Below the pieces are notes generated by a model. It made no database searches. It was not told the origin of the DNA and saw only the letters and a program-made list of their open reading frames with translations. DNA of 30,582 nucleotides from a virus: IMG/VR virus record IMGVR_UViG_3300042453_002251, positions 1-30,582 of that record; one strand, 5' to 3'. Made by a program: the position numbers and the translations under genes. Positions 1 to 6,169 of the stretch are shown in pieces; position 1 is the stretch's first letter; each line of letters opens with the position of its first letter.

Positions 1-184
1 CCACGAACGGGCCTTCCTCACTAATAATTGTATTAAGTAGTTTCCAAGCAAGTTGGACTTTTCCTTTTCTTAATTCATGGATTGCAGATTCTTTAGAGAA
101 TCCATCATTTGTAATTTCAAGAAATTCCTCGTAAAGAGGGCTAGTTTCCGATGCTGGGTCGTATTGTGTTGTTTTCTTTTTCAT
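1..184 (-). CDS. Hypothetical protein, partial (runs off the window start)
   Basis: Leftward open frame starting with ATG at 182-184 and still open at base 1, so only the first 61 residues are visible. The product starts MKKKTTQYDPASETSPLYEE and is charged, with no signal peptide or membrane segment. It follows the next gene (stop at 189) by only 4 bases, as expected for co-transcription. No family recognised. Reality is supported by the uninterrupted frame and the tight spacing. Confidence 0.6.
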   Translation of the reverse strand, partial: MKKKTTQYDPASETSPLYEEFLEITNDGFSKESAIHELRKGKVQLAWKLLNTIISEEGPFV

Positions 185-188
185 GGTT

Positions 189-407
189 TTATTTGCGGAG
201 TTGAACTGCGTAATCGTAAGCATGGTCCTCATAATAGAACGGACCATATTGGACATCGTTCTGGAGGTCGGAGAGACACCACCCTCCATCGGTGTCGCGG
301 GCAGGCTCGACCCAGAACACGTCGAAGGGTTCTAGCATATAAGCAAGAGTCACGGGAGATTCCCCTGTGCGCTGTGCGCGTTCGATTGCGTATTGTTCTC
401 TAGTCAT
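189..407 (-). CDS. Small hypothetical phage protein (72 aa)
   Basis: Starts MTREQYAIERAQRTGESP and ends with an aromatic, acidic stretch (YGPFYYEDHAYDYAVQLRK). The ATG at 405-407 is preferred over a longer frame because a GGAGG lies 8 bases upstream. The first codons overlap the stop of the gene at 400-591 by 8 bases, which suggests translational coupling. No signal peptide, membrane segment or known domain is visible. Function unknown. Confidence 0.65.
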   Translation of the reverse strand: MTREQYAIERAQRTGESPVTLAYMLEPFDVFWVEPARDTDGGWCLSDLQNDVQYGPFYYEDHAYDYAVQLRK

Positions 408-591
408 GGAAAATATCCTCCGTAATTTCGCGCTGGTCGCACTCCAGAACCTGTTCAATCTGCTGGCGTAGTTCGGTAATATCGTCGCCGATACCGCCGC
501 TCGTGCAGTTCTCCATGCAGGCTAGATAGGTATCCGCCCACTCAAGCAAGCGCAGCAATTTCTTCACTTTTGTTTTCGATGTATCTCTCAT
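400..591 (-). CDS. Small hypothetical phage protein (63 aa)
   Basis: Starts MRDTSKTKVKKLLRLLEWAD, with a basic N-terminus and an acidic C-terminus (ECDQREITEDIFHD). It has two cysteines four residues apart (CMENC) and is predicted mostly helical. The internal ATG at 589-591 is chosen because the longer frame would run into the divergent gene at 677. No strong ribosome binding site precedes it. The frame contains the palindrome TATCG-TCGC-CGATA at 480-493. Function unknown. Confidence 0.5.
   Translation of the reverse strand: MRDTSKTKVKKLLRLLEWADTYLACMENCTSGGIGDDITELRQQIEQVLECDQREITEDIFHD
480..493. promoter_or_regulatory. Palindromic site TATCG-TCGC-CGATA
   Basis: Perfect half-sites with an atypical centre, inside the small gene at 400-591. 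It is the only copy in the first 5 kb and the least certain. Confidence 0.35.
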
Positions 592-649
592 TTCAGTTTT
601 GAGTTTAGGGTTGGCGTTCGGGGAGAACAACAAAAAAATATAGACAGAG

Positions 650-662
650 CCGCTGCGGAGGG
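650..662. repeat. Short interspersed repeat CCGCTGCGGAGGG, copy 1
   Basis: A 13-base perfect repeat, found again at 1355 and 1844 and not noticed elsewhere in the window. This copy lies between the divergent genes at 400-591 and 677-1327. It contains GGAGGG and the short dyad CCGC-T-GCGG. Confidence 0.5.
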
Positions 663-676
663 TTATCGTCCCGCCC

Positions 677-1327
677 ATGGCTAAATGCACAACAGGATCG
701 GCCCCGAAATGGGACTGGGATTTGATCGAAAGGCTCTTGATGGCCGGGAAGACCGTGAGGGAGGTTCACGCGATGGAAGAGTTCGGAGGAAAGGGGATGT
801 CTCTGGCCTACCTGAAGAACCAAGTGGCGATCCGCAAACTGCTCGACAAGCGGGATGAGGTTCTGGCCAAAGCAAAAGCCGCGACGGACAAGACAATCGT
901 GGAGCGAAGGACGGCTGGCGTCGAGGAGCACCATCTGTTCGCGTTCGACACATTGGAAAAACTGCGGAGAGCTATAGCGGAGCATCAGGTGAAGGGAAGC
1001 GTTAAAGAGTTGCGCGAAATGATCGACTTGTTCCAGAAGTATTTGGAGGCAGCGGAAACATCATACGGGCTAAAGGGCGCGGATGTCGCATCGACGCAAG
1101 CCGTGAGTCTAAACGCAATGGTCGCGCTGCACATAGCCCCGCCGAGTAAAGCAGAGGAAATTGAGGTTCAAAGCGTCCGTGTTGACTATCAACAAACAGA
1201 GGCGAAAAAGGGTAGTGATGCGGAGGATTCACAATCAATTTTCGACCCAGAAACGGAGGCGGAAGACAGGAAACGGGAAGGCGCATTGTTAAGTGCAGGC
1301 GATGCGGGTGATAATCGGCAACGATAA
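677..1327 (+). CDS. Putative DNA-binding protein, possibly small-terminase-like (216 aa)
   Basis: The N-terminus (about residues 12-50: WDLIERLLMAGKTVREVHA, then MSLAYLKNQVAIRKLL) looks like a helix-turn-helix of the kind in phage small terminase or homeodomain-like regulators. A long charged helical region follows (about 55-130), then an acidic tail. It is the only rightward gene in the first 13.5 kb, is divergent from the gene at 400-591 and convergent with the one at 1369-1539. A GGAGGG lies about 13 bases before the ATG, farther than ideal. Assignment as a terminase small subunit is only a suggestion: the large terminase is 15 kb away and the motif could belong to any DNA-binding protein. 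Confidence 0.55.
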   Translation: MAKCTTGSAPKWDWDLIERLLMAGKTVREVHAMEEFGGKGMSLAYLKNQVAIRKLLDKRDEVLAKAKAATDKTIVERRTAGVEEHHLFAFDTLEKLRRAIAEHQVKGSVKELREMIDLFQKYLEAAETSYGLKGADVASTQAVSLNAMVALHIAPPSKAEEIEVQSVRVDYQQTEAKKGSDAEDSQSIFDPETEAEDRKREGALLSAGDAGDNRQR

Positions 1328-1354
1328 CGCGGGCGGAAGGGTTGGACTTCGCAC

Positions 1355-1367
1355 CCGCTGCGGAGGG
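1355..1367. repeat. Short interspersed repeat CCGCTGCGGAGGG, copy 2
   Basis: Identical to the copies at 650 and 1844. It lies between the convergent genes ending at 1327 and 1369, one base from the second stop codon. Confidence 0.5.
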
Positions 1368-1368
1368 A

Positions 1369-1539
1369 TTAGAGAAGGGCGAGGCGTTCCATTATGAGAA
1401 CATCCAGCCGACCCAGTTCTTTGGCGGTTAGCAGGCCCGCGACATAGAGGCGAGTGGAAGAGTTTTCCAATCGGTAGAGGGTGCCGGAATCTTTTGCGGA
1501 ACGGATACGCTTGGCGAGGGCGCGGAATTCGGCGCTCAC
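1369..1539 (-). CDS. Small hypothetical protein with GTG start (56 aa)
   Basis: GTG at 1537-1539 overlaps the TGA stop of the upstream gene (GTGA) and follows a GGGGGAA ribosome binding site inside that gene's last codons, a classic translational-coupling arrangement. The product starts MSAEFRALAKRIRSAKDSGT and ends ELGRLDVLIMERLALL; it is short, helical and amphipathic. Function unknown. Its frame and coupling, rather than any homology, argue that it is real. Confidence 0.6.
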   Translation of the reverse strand: MSAEFRALAKRIRSAKDSGTLYRLENSSTRLYVAGLLTAKELGRLDVLIMERLALL

Positions 1540-1823
1540 GCTTCCCCCTTTGCTTTGGCGATTGCGCCCCGTGCAACGGATAGAATGTCAGAATAAAGCT
1601 CTGGATCGTGCTCAAGAGCAGATTCGATCCGCTGCAATGCCGAAAGCAAATCCGGCGCGGAGGCGATGAGGCGGGCGTTTGCTTCTAAGTTGCCGTGTTC
1701 TTTGCAGAGTGCCGCCGTGAACAAATCGGCGACATGAGAGCGGAGCATGCCGTCCGAATAGGTCAACCGAATGCCATGGTTTGTGTTTTCGATGGCCCAA
1801 GGGCCGGGAGTGTGTTGTTTCAT
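1536..1823 (-). CDS. HTPGPW-type phage protein (95 aa)
   Basis: The start MKQHTPGPWAIENTNHG followed by ANARLIASAPDLLSALQRIE (about residues 54-73) is the signature of a very common, functionally unknown phage family that begins with an HTPGPW motif and has the conserved ANARLIA-APELL helix. Full length for that family. It is followed by a GTGA-coupled gene at 1369-1539. The family is usually in early or accessory regions, which fits this location. Confidence 0.85.
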   Translation of the reverse strand: MKQHTPGPWAIENTNHGIRLTYSDGMLRSHVADLFTAALCKEHGNLEANARLIASAPDLLSALQRIESALEHDPELYSDILSVARGAIAKAKGEA

Positions 1824-1843
1824 GTTTTGATTCGCAGGCTGAC

Positions 1844-1856
1844 CCGCTGCGGAGGG
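1844..1856. repeat. Short interspersed repeat CCGCTGCGGAGGG, copy 3
   Basis: Third identical copy, 21 bases upstream of the ATG of the HTPGPW-type gene (on the minus strand it reads CCCTCCGCAGCGG). Its role is unknown. Confidence 0.5.
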
Positions 1857-1976
1857 TTTGAGTTTTGTTGCAGGCCCGCCCGCATTTGCGCGAGAAAGGC
1901 CGTAGGATTGCGTTTGATAGGTTCGGAGGGGAGAGATAGCGGGAAAGGGAATCGAACCAGTGCCCGCCGGGTTGGA

Positions 1977-2219
1977 TTAGGATTTGGCTTGTATATGTTC
2001 TTCGCCACGGTAAAAACCCCGAGTGAATGCGGTGACGCATGCATCCAAGACGGAAGCGGGGACATGCCCGTAGGTCATCGCGTGACGCCCTTGGTCATCG
2101 ATGAACGAATAACCTCTGCCATTTCCAGAGCATTGTGCGGACAAGGTGAATTTTCTACCCGTGCAGTTTTCGAGATAATCGAGACGGGCGACGAGGGTTT
2201 TCTTTGTGATCTTTTCCAT
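1977..2219 (-). CDS. Hypothetical phage protein (80 aa)
   Basis: Starts MEKITKKTLVARLDYLENCT and continues GRKFTLSAQCSGNGRGYSFI, resembling small phage proteins with a basic helical start and a beta-rich middle that contains many glycines and aromatics. There is no signal peptide or membrane segment. No strong ribosome binding site precedes it. About 150 bases without a confident gene separate it from the next downstream gene. Function unknown. Confidence 0.65.
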   Translation of the reverse strand: MEKITKKTLVARLDYLENCTGRKFTLSAQCSGNGRGYSFIDDQGRHAMTYGHVPASVLDACVTAFTRGFYRGEEHIQAKS

Positions 2220-2267
2220 TGTGTGTTTTTTTCTATTTTGAGTTTTAATGTTCTGACGGGAACAAGG

Positions 2268-2954
2268 TTAGGATTTGGCAATAGCCTCCGCTTTACGCTT
2301 TGAACTACCGTGTGCGCGAAAAGCAATAATGACGCTACGCTTTGAACGAGAGCACAATTGGCAATCTGCACACGTGATATCGTCTCTTTGTTGGGCAGGA
2401 CAAACTATAGCTTTCCTCCCGGCGGGAGTTTCCATGGTATCGGGTGCATTTTCAGGGACAACGGCGACAACCGGGCCCGCATCCAAATCGACAAGACGGT
2501 CCGCGTGGGAAAGACTATTCGCTGAGAGATTGACCGTGAATCCCGAAAGATTCGCATGACGAACGGCGGCGCGGTTTGCCGTCTCCATATTGGAATCGCC
2601 CTCACATGGCTTGTGGGTGTATGTGAATCCCCGCTTTCCCTCATTCGCGGACACAAGCCGGGACAAGGCCAGAACATCGATGGAATCTGACAAGCCCGGC
2701 AAATCACCCGCTTGATTATGGCGCCACAATTGGCCAGCGGGAAAGGATCGGATTTGATGCTCTAACACACGAAGAGTCCCGCCGCGCTGTTTACGGCTAA
2801 CCTTTTGCCAGTGCATGCCTAAAGGCCCGCCCTTTGCGTAACAACCGCCCGCTTTCAACGGGCAGGCATCGGGGCAGGTAGATGCTTCTGAGGTTGTCAC
2901 CGGAATTGGCCCGGTTTTAACATTGGAGGATTTAAGTGTTAGGTGGATGTTCAT
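2268..2954 (-). CDS. DUF7227-like cysteine-rich phage protein (228 aa)
   Basis: The N-terminus (MNIHLTLKSSNVKTGPIPVT, then STCPDACPLKAGGCYAKGGP) matches, from memory, a phage family (DUF7227 type) with an N-terminal CPxxCP...GGCYA cysteine cluster. A second cluster near the C-terminus (CPAQQRDDITCADCQLCSRS, about residues 185-204) adds four more cysteines. The two clusters suggest metal or iron-sulfur binding; function is not established. Start ATG at 2952-2954 is 4 bases from the stop of the upstream gene, so the genes are probably co-transcribed. Confidence 0.8.
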   Translation of the reverse strand: MNIHLTLKSSNVKTGPIPVTTSEASTCPDACPLKAGGCYAKGGPLGMHWQKVSRKQRGGTLRVLEHQIRSFPAGQLWRHNQAGDLPGLSDSIDVLALSRLVSANEGKRGFTYTHKPCEGDSNMETANRAAVRHANLSGFTVNLSANSLSHADRLVDLDAGPVVAVVPENAPDTMETPAGRKAIVCPAQQRDDITCADCQLCSRSKRSVIIAFRAHGSSKRKAEAIAKS

Positions 2955-2958
2955 AAGA

Positions 2959-3099
2959 TTAGAATGAATTATTGTTAGGAAGGCCGAGTTTATAGATTAG
3001 CTCAGCGATCACCCCGGCGATCAAGAGAGCGAACGAGATTAGGAATGCGCCGACGGCAAACACCCCGATATGTGAGAGGAGAGAGAAGAGAGCGCGCAT
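2959..3099 (-). CDS. Small single-span membrane protein (46 aa)
   Basis: Starts MRALFSLLSHIGVFAVGAFL and contains one long hydrophobic segment (about residues 9-34) followed by a short polar tail (LGLPNNNSF). The start at 3097-3099 is chosen over a longer frame because GGAGGG lies about 10 bases upstream, inside the end of the previous gene. Inferred inner-membrane protein. A holin-like or superinfection role is possible but not shown. Confidence 0.6.
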   Translation of the reverse strand: MRALFSLLSHIGVFAVGAFLISFALLIAGVIAELIYKLGLPNNNSF

Positions 3100-3103
3100 G
3101 GGA

Positions 3104-3241
3104 TCAAAACCCTCCGGTGAATGAGAGAATGAATGTCCCATTGTCTTCGCGGACACTATAGGTTGCAGAACTATTAGGAATGAAAGCCGCAAGGAACAAT
3201 GCCAGCGATGCGGCGCTTTGAAATGTGATGGTGTTTTTCAT
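3104..3241 (-). CDS. Small exported protein with signal peptide (45 aa)
   Basis: Starts MKNTITFQSAASLALFLAAF, a weakly basic start plus a hydrophobic core, followed by NSSA, a plausible signal peptidase I site. The remaining mature peptide would be only about 20 residues (ending FTGGF). Its stop is 4 bases from the next start, and its last codons provide that gene's ribosome binding site, so the pair looks coupled. Function unknown. Confidence 0.5.
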   Translation of the reverse strand: MKNTITFQSAASLALFLAAFIPNSSATYSVREDNGTFILSFTGGF

Positions 3242-3262
3242 GTGATGGAATAGAGTGGAGAG

Positions 3263-3505
3263 TTAGATGGAGAAGCGTTCGCAGATAATGCCGGCGGCAT
3301 CTTTCATGGTTTGCAGATGCTGCAAATCCATCGCAGGACCACAAGCAGCTTTGATCCATTGCAATATTTCTTTAGGCTCAGGGTAAACGCGGCCAGCATC
3401 TATCAATTCAAGGAGTGAAAGCCCCGTCCAATTGACATGTTCAAGAGTCTTTTCCGCCATGGTGACGGACTCGGGTTCGATTCGGTTTTCAAGTGTTGTA
3501 TTCAT
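3263..3505 (-). CDS. Hypothetical phage protein (80 aa)
   Basis: Starts MNTTLENRIEPESVTMAEKT and is soluble and mostly helical with three cysteines. The ATG at 3503-3505 is preferred to a TTG two codons upstream. It is the first gene of the leftward cluster that ends at the window start, directly downstream of the 1.1-kb gene-free region, so its promoter should lie between about 3506 and 3600. No clear promoter was picked out. Function unknown. Confidence 0.6.
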   Translation of the reverse strand: MNTTLENRIEPESVTMAEKTLEHVNWTGLSLLELIDAGRVYPEPKEILQWIKAACGPAMDLQHLQTMKDAAGIICERFSI

Positions 3506-3729
3506 ATTCAAATATGCGGATATATTGATGGGTTGATTTTCTGTTCAATCTGGAATGAACTGATGAACATTCCGGACATTGGAGAGCATAGCTATTCCCG
3601 TGCCAACCCTGAAAAGCCCGCTTGAACCGTTCAAATCCCCTCTCGCTCGGCAAATCCTTCCCACTATCTAGGCAAATCTTTCCTTGTGCGGTAATTCTTG
3701 CCTAGTCTCTTTTCAATAACCCACAGTCT

Positions 3730-3791
3730 AGTCTCAATAATATTGCCCCAAATGCGGCAAAAGGCGGGAAAACACCTGCCTTATTGAGACT
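3730..3791 (+). ncRNA. Candidate structured element: three-way junction inverted repeat
   Basis: An 11-base perfect inverted repeat AGTCTCAATAA (3730-3740) / TTATTGAGACT (3781-3791) encloses two further hairpins: TTGCC-8nt-GGCAA (3743-3760) and GGCGGG-AAAACA-CCTGCC (3763-3780). Unpaired linkers are only two bases or none. One inner pair is G-T, tolerated as G-U only if the plus strand is transcribed, which favours a rightward RNA. It may instead act as a DNA cruciform or protein-binding site. Confidence 0.4.
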
Positions 3792-4130
3792 GAGGCGGGG
3801 AGCGTAGCTGTTACCATGCCAAGCCAAACGCACCGCCACCACGCAAATCCCCGCCCATCGCTTGCCAATCCACCCGGCATCCCCTGATTCAAACGCCCAT
3901 CCACCCCGTCCGCTTGTTGCGATTGATATCTTCAGATAACTGCATAGAGGAGATAGTGGCGACGATCCTATCTCAATAAGCTAGCCATGCAACACTAGTC
4001 TCTCATGCATCCCTAGCCTAGCCTGTAGCGTCTAAGGAATCTCTTTCCTGGCACACAGCCGACCGTCCCTCCACCCACCACCACACAGCCCAGATTTCGT
4101 CTATCACACATAAAAGAATTCCCTCCCACT

Positions 4131-4204
4131 TGTGAGAGAATCCGTTTCTGCTTCCTCTGTGAGAGAATCCGTTTGCCTCCTACTCGTGAGAAACCCTGTT
4201 TGCC
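4131..4204. repeat. Three imperfect tandem repeats, unit about 26-28 bp
   Basis: TGTGAGAGAATCCGTTT begins at 4131 and again at 4159. A diverged third copy (CGTGAGAAACCCTGTTTGCC) begins at 4185. Copies 2 and 3 share the downstream TTTGCC. Iteron-like arrangement in gene-free DNA; function unknown. Confidence 0.5.
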
Positions 4205-4233
4205 CTCGTCTGCATCTCTGCCTCCCCTAGCCT

Positions 4234-4265
4234 CTAGTGGTTAAATGTCCCTAGTGGTTCAATGT
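4234..4265. repeat. 17-bp period direct repeat
   Basis: CTAGTGGTTAAATGT (4234-4248) and CTAGTGGTTCAATGT (4251-4265) differ at one base. They lie downstream of the 26-bp tandem repeats in the same gene-free region. Confidence 0.5.
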
Positions 4266-4581
4266 AAAGGAATCTGTCTTTTCTTCCTATGTGTATTGGG
4301 AAGTGTAAAGAAAATGAGGTTTATCGCATACAAGTGGGGATGTTGGCTGTGGGCGACATTGGGCTTACCCGCGAGCGGGCACATATGGTTATGTGTCCGA
4401 TTCAGTATCGGCTTGATCTGGAGTGGTCCGAGATGATGCTGGGTATATGTCCGAAAAATGTAGGCGGGTTTCTGACATAACTCCGAAAGAAATCCTATGC
4501 ACATTTCCTTTCAAGAAGTGCAATGTTTAGATTCGGGGCCGCAGATCGAGTGTGGCCTGAACTACTCTACAGTTTCTAATC

Positions 4582-4620
4582 ACTCTACACTTCCCTTGTG
4601 TAGGGTTCTCTTTAAAGTAA
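4582..4620 (+). terminator. Putative rightward rho-independent terminator
   Basis: ACTCTACAC (4582-4590), a 7-base loop, then GTGTAGGGT (4598-4606) form a 9-bp stem with one T-G pair that is a good wobble only in a plus-strand RNA. A T-rich tail (TCTCTTT, further TTTTTTT near 4624) follows. No annotated rightward gene precedes it, which suggests an unannotated rightward transcript in the gene-free region. Confidence 0.4.
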
Positions 4621-4642
4621 TCTTTTTTTGGTTGGCTTCCTT

Positions 4643-4855
4643 TTAGCGGAACCCGAAGATGGACTTGAGTTGTTCTAGGGCGATGGAGTCCCCGTAGTCT
4701 TCCCGGCTTGCCTCCTCTTCCCCCGAGTAGTAGGCGGTGTCCCATGTGGTATCGAAGAGTTTTCTTAGCCCCCGTTTGGAGAGCGTTACATTCCCCTCCC
4801 CCTCGAAGGATGGGTTGCGTTCCACATACTTGGCCCAGAGTTCGTTCTTGGTCAT
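4643..4855 (-). CDS. Hypothetical phage protein (70 aa)
   Basis: Starts MTKNELWAKYVERNPSFEGE, a sequence type recurring in phage genomes (N-terminal LWAKYVERNPSFE followed by a short helical part and an acidic middle). The ATG at 4853-4855 overlaps the TGA of the upstream lipoprotein gene (ATGA), so this start is preferred over the longer frame reaching 4909. It is the last gene of the long leftward operon. Function unknown. Confidence 0.75.
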   Translation of the reverse strand: MTKNELWAKYVERNPSFEGEGNVTLSKRGLRKLFDTTWDTAYYSGEEEASREDYGDSIALEQLKSIFGFR

Positions 4856-5211
4856 TCTATGTAGAGAGCGCGGGTTAAGGTATCTGTTGGGTGGGTCCAG
4901 CGCAGCCATGCTTTGGCTACCCCCTCTGGTTCGTCTGTGTAGGCGCGGAGTCTCAGGCTCTTCCAGTAACTATCCCAGCCCCAGAGTTGGTTTTTCCCTT
5001 GTGGGTAGAGGTAGACGCAGATTGCGTGGCCTAGCTTCGGGGTGTATATCCCTAGCACCCTTGCGTCCACTCCTGACTTCTTGAGGGCGTTTGTCATCAT
5101 AATAGCCTCTGGCAGGCAGGCGTTCTTATACTTCCCGGCTATCTCAGGTTCCTCGATGTGGGCACACCCGATAAGCAGGATTATCGTTAACGATAAAACT
5201 AGGTTTCGCAT
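4852..5211 (-). CDS. Lipoprotein with transglutaminase-like Cys-His-Asp arrangement (119 aa)
   Basis: Residues 1-16 (MRNLVLSLTIILLIGC) form a lipoprotein signal peptide with lipobox LIGC, so the mature protein should be lipid-anchored at Cys16. Downstream, Cys32 at the start of a helix (NACLPEAIMMTNALKKSGVD), His62 on a strand (LGHAICVYLY) and Asp80 (WGWDSYW) follow the order and spacing of the catalytic triad in transglutaminase-like/papain-fold proteins. That fold assignment is inference. A role in the envelope, such as superinfection exclusion or peptidoglycan work, is possible. GAGGA lies 5 bases before the ATG. It overlaps the upstream gene by 13 bases and the downstream gene by 4. Confidence 0.75.
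   Translation of the reverse strand: MRNLVLSLTIILLIGCAHIEEPEIAGKYKNACLPEAIMMTNALKKSGVDARVLGIYTPKLGHAICVYLYPQGKNQLWGWDSYWKSLRLRAYTDEPEGVAKAWLRWTHPTDTLTRALYIE
5182..5195. promoter_or_regulatory. Palindromic site TATCG-TTAA-CGATA
   Basis: Extended form TTATCG-TTAA-CGATAA at 5181-5196, a perfect 16-bp palindrome. It falls in the signal-peptide codons of the lipoprotein gene, close to its start. Confidence 0.7.
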
Positions 5212-5417
5212 CGCTTTTCCTCCTCACTTAGGTATTGCCACGCCTCATCTGCCTTCAATGAATAATACTCGGCAAGTAATCTTCTTACGGCTAGGTAGGT
5301 CGTATCCTCTTCGGTGCGGCAGAATGGTTCCACGGCGACCGAGATTCTTCCCAGCATCTGGCTATGGGAGAGCAAGGTTTTCACCTCATCCTTAAGCTCT
5401 TTTTCCTCTTTCTTCAT
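5199..5417 (-). CDS. Hypothetical charged phage protein (72 aa)
   Basis: Starts MKKEEKELKDEVKTLLSHSQ and is rich in Lys and Glu, predicted helical, with two cysteines. Its start overlaps the stop of the 32-residue membrane protein upstream (ATGA), and its end overlaps the start of the lipoprotein gene. No known domain; probable small soluble early protein. Confidence 0.65.
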   Translation of the reverse strand: MKKEEKELKDEVKTLLSHSQMLGRISVAVEPFCRTEEDTTYLAVRRLLAEYYSLKADEAWQYLSEEEKRCET

Positions 5418-5512
5418 ATTACTACCGTAATCTTAGGTCTTTCTTGCTGGCTGGCGTAGAGGTAAATGCCAGCGAAGGTTAGGGCTATAATGAGTGCTAT
5501 AATGATTTTCAT
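5414..5512 (-). CDS. Tiny membrane protein (32 aa)
   Basis: The frame encodes MKIIIALIIALTFAGIYLYA followed by SQQERPKITVVI: one hydrophobic span and a short polar tail. Its ATG overlaps the TGA of the upstream gene and its TGA overlaps the ATG of the downstream gene, so it is coupled on both sides. That double ATGA linkage is the main evidence that it is translated. Function unknown. Confidence 0.6.
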   Translation of the reverse strand: MKIIIALIIALTFAGIYLYASQQERPKITVVI

Positions 5513-5793
5513 ATCAATTCAGGTAGGTTTCTGCGCTGTTTCTGCTCTATTACCCATTGCCACACTTTCTCTAGCGTATGGTCGTCTCCCTTGGCGGTGA
5601 TCTTCTTGAACTCGTCTTTCTCCTCATCCCACTCTTCAGCGGGGAATTCTTGGAACTCTCCGGTTTCATAGCGAAGTTTGGCTCTGATCTCGCTGCATAG
5701 GTCTTCGATAAGGAGGAGGGCATCTGTCCCAGCTAGGGCGTAGCGGTGTTCTGGCTCTTCTTCTGGTAAATTGAAGATTAACTGAGCTTGCAT
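5509..5793 (-). CDS. Hypothetical acidic phage protein (94 aa)
   Basis: Starts MQAQLIFNLPEEEPEHRYAL and continues with a helix (AGTDALLLIEDLCSEIRAKL), then an acidic stretch and a C-terminal helix (EKVWQWVIEQKQRRNLPELI). It resembles uncharacterised phage proteins that begin with a short strand followed by LPEE and an A-helix. AAAGGA lies 6 bases before the ATG. Upstream is the 370-base hairpin-rich gap, downstream a coupled membrane peptide. Confidence 0.7.
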   Translation of the reverse strand: MQAQLIFNLPEEEPEHRYALAGTDALLLIEDLCSEIRAKLRYETGEFQEFPAEEWDEEKDEFKKITAKGDDHTLEKVWQWVIEQKQRRNLPELI

Positions 5794-5799
5794 GTGTTT

Positions 5800-6169
5800 C
5801 CTTTCATAGTGGTTTCCCCGCCGCTGGCGTCCCCCGACATGTGCCGAAGGTGGTTATGCCCGCCTTGCGCTTTTCTACAGCTACTGGCTCGGCCTAGGCT
5901 CTGCGTTGGCTGAATACTTCGTCCGGCAAAGAAACGGAGAAAGAGATTCCCTACTTTGCAGCGTCCTGCAATCTCACCCGTTAATTCGGGATCGGTTGTT
6001 ACCCGAACAGGTCGGGCAGAGCAGTAGCCGGGGATAATGTGGTTACCGCAGGGACGCGTATGCATCCGCTTTTCAGATGTGGGCTTTCGGGAGTCTAGGA
6101 CCAACATAGGTCGCCCATCCCACCGCGCTGTTCCTAACGCAGTCGTATCGTCCACCTGCCTGCGGCAAA
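5800..6169 (-). ncRNA. Candidate structured non-coding RNA in a 370-nt gap of the early operon
   Basis: No protein gene with a start signal fills this gap in an otherwise tightly packed operon. Several hairpins occur: CCCGA-5nt-TCGGG (6002-6016), CCCG-6nt-CGGG (5977-5990), TTGCAG-4nt-CTGCAA (5956-5971) with an alternative outer GAGATT/AATCTC pairing (5943-5975), and GGGC...GCCC enclosing GACC-6nt-GGTC (6081-6116). Strand is inferred from the surrounding transcription. It does not match any RNA family I can name: not tRNA, and not clearly tmRNA or RNase P. Confidence 0.45.

Larger units (their letters stand above)
3506..4642. other. Gene-free region of about 1.1 kb with repeats and hairpins
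   Basis: No convincing protein gene on either strand: frames are short, lack ribosome binding sites and overlap each other. The region holds repeated CTAGTCTC...CAATAA words (3702, 3727, and a variant CTATCTCAATAAGCTAG near 3969), a three-way-junction inverted repeat (3730-3791), a tandem repeat (4131-4204), a 17-base direct repeat (4234-4265) and a rightward terminator-like hairpin (4582-4620). It separates two leftward gene clusters. It could hold a small RNA gene, a promoter or a secondary replication or packaging site. Confidence 0.6.

Noticed and set aside
1312-1327. TAATCGGCAACGATAA
   Set aside because: Two mismatches to the palindrome consensus; may be a decayed site or chance.
1947-1958. 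tRNA T-arm-like GGTTCGATTCCC on the minus strand
   Set aside because: The flanking bases do not form the 5-bp T stem, and no matching acceptor or anticodon arm lies at the right distance.
1820-2065. 81-codon frame between the HTPGPW-type gene and the 1977 gene
   Set aside because: Ends with an ATGA overlap, and a GTG with GGGG upstream exists, but it overlaps the 1977 gene by about 90 bases and its composition is unconvincing. Left open at low probability.
4289-4480. 63-codon rightward frame in the gene-free region
   Set aside because: No ribosome binding site, and it competes with two other overlapping frames. The nearby plus-strand terminator leaves a small chance that it is real.
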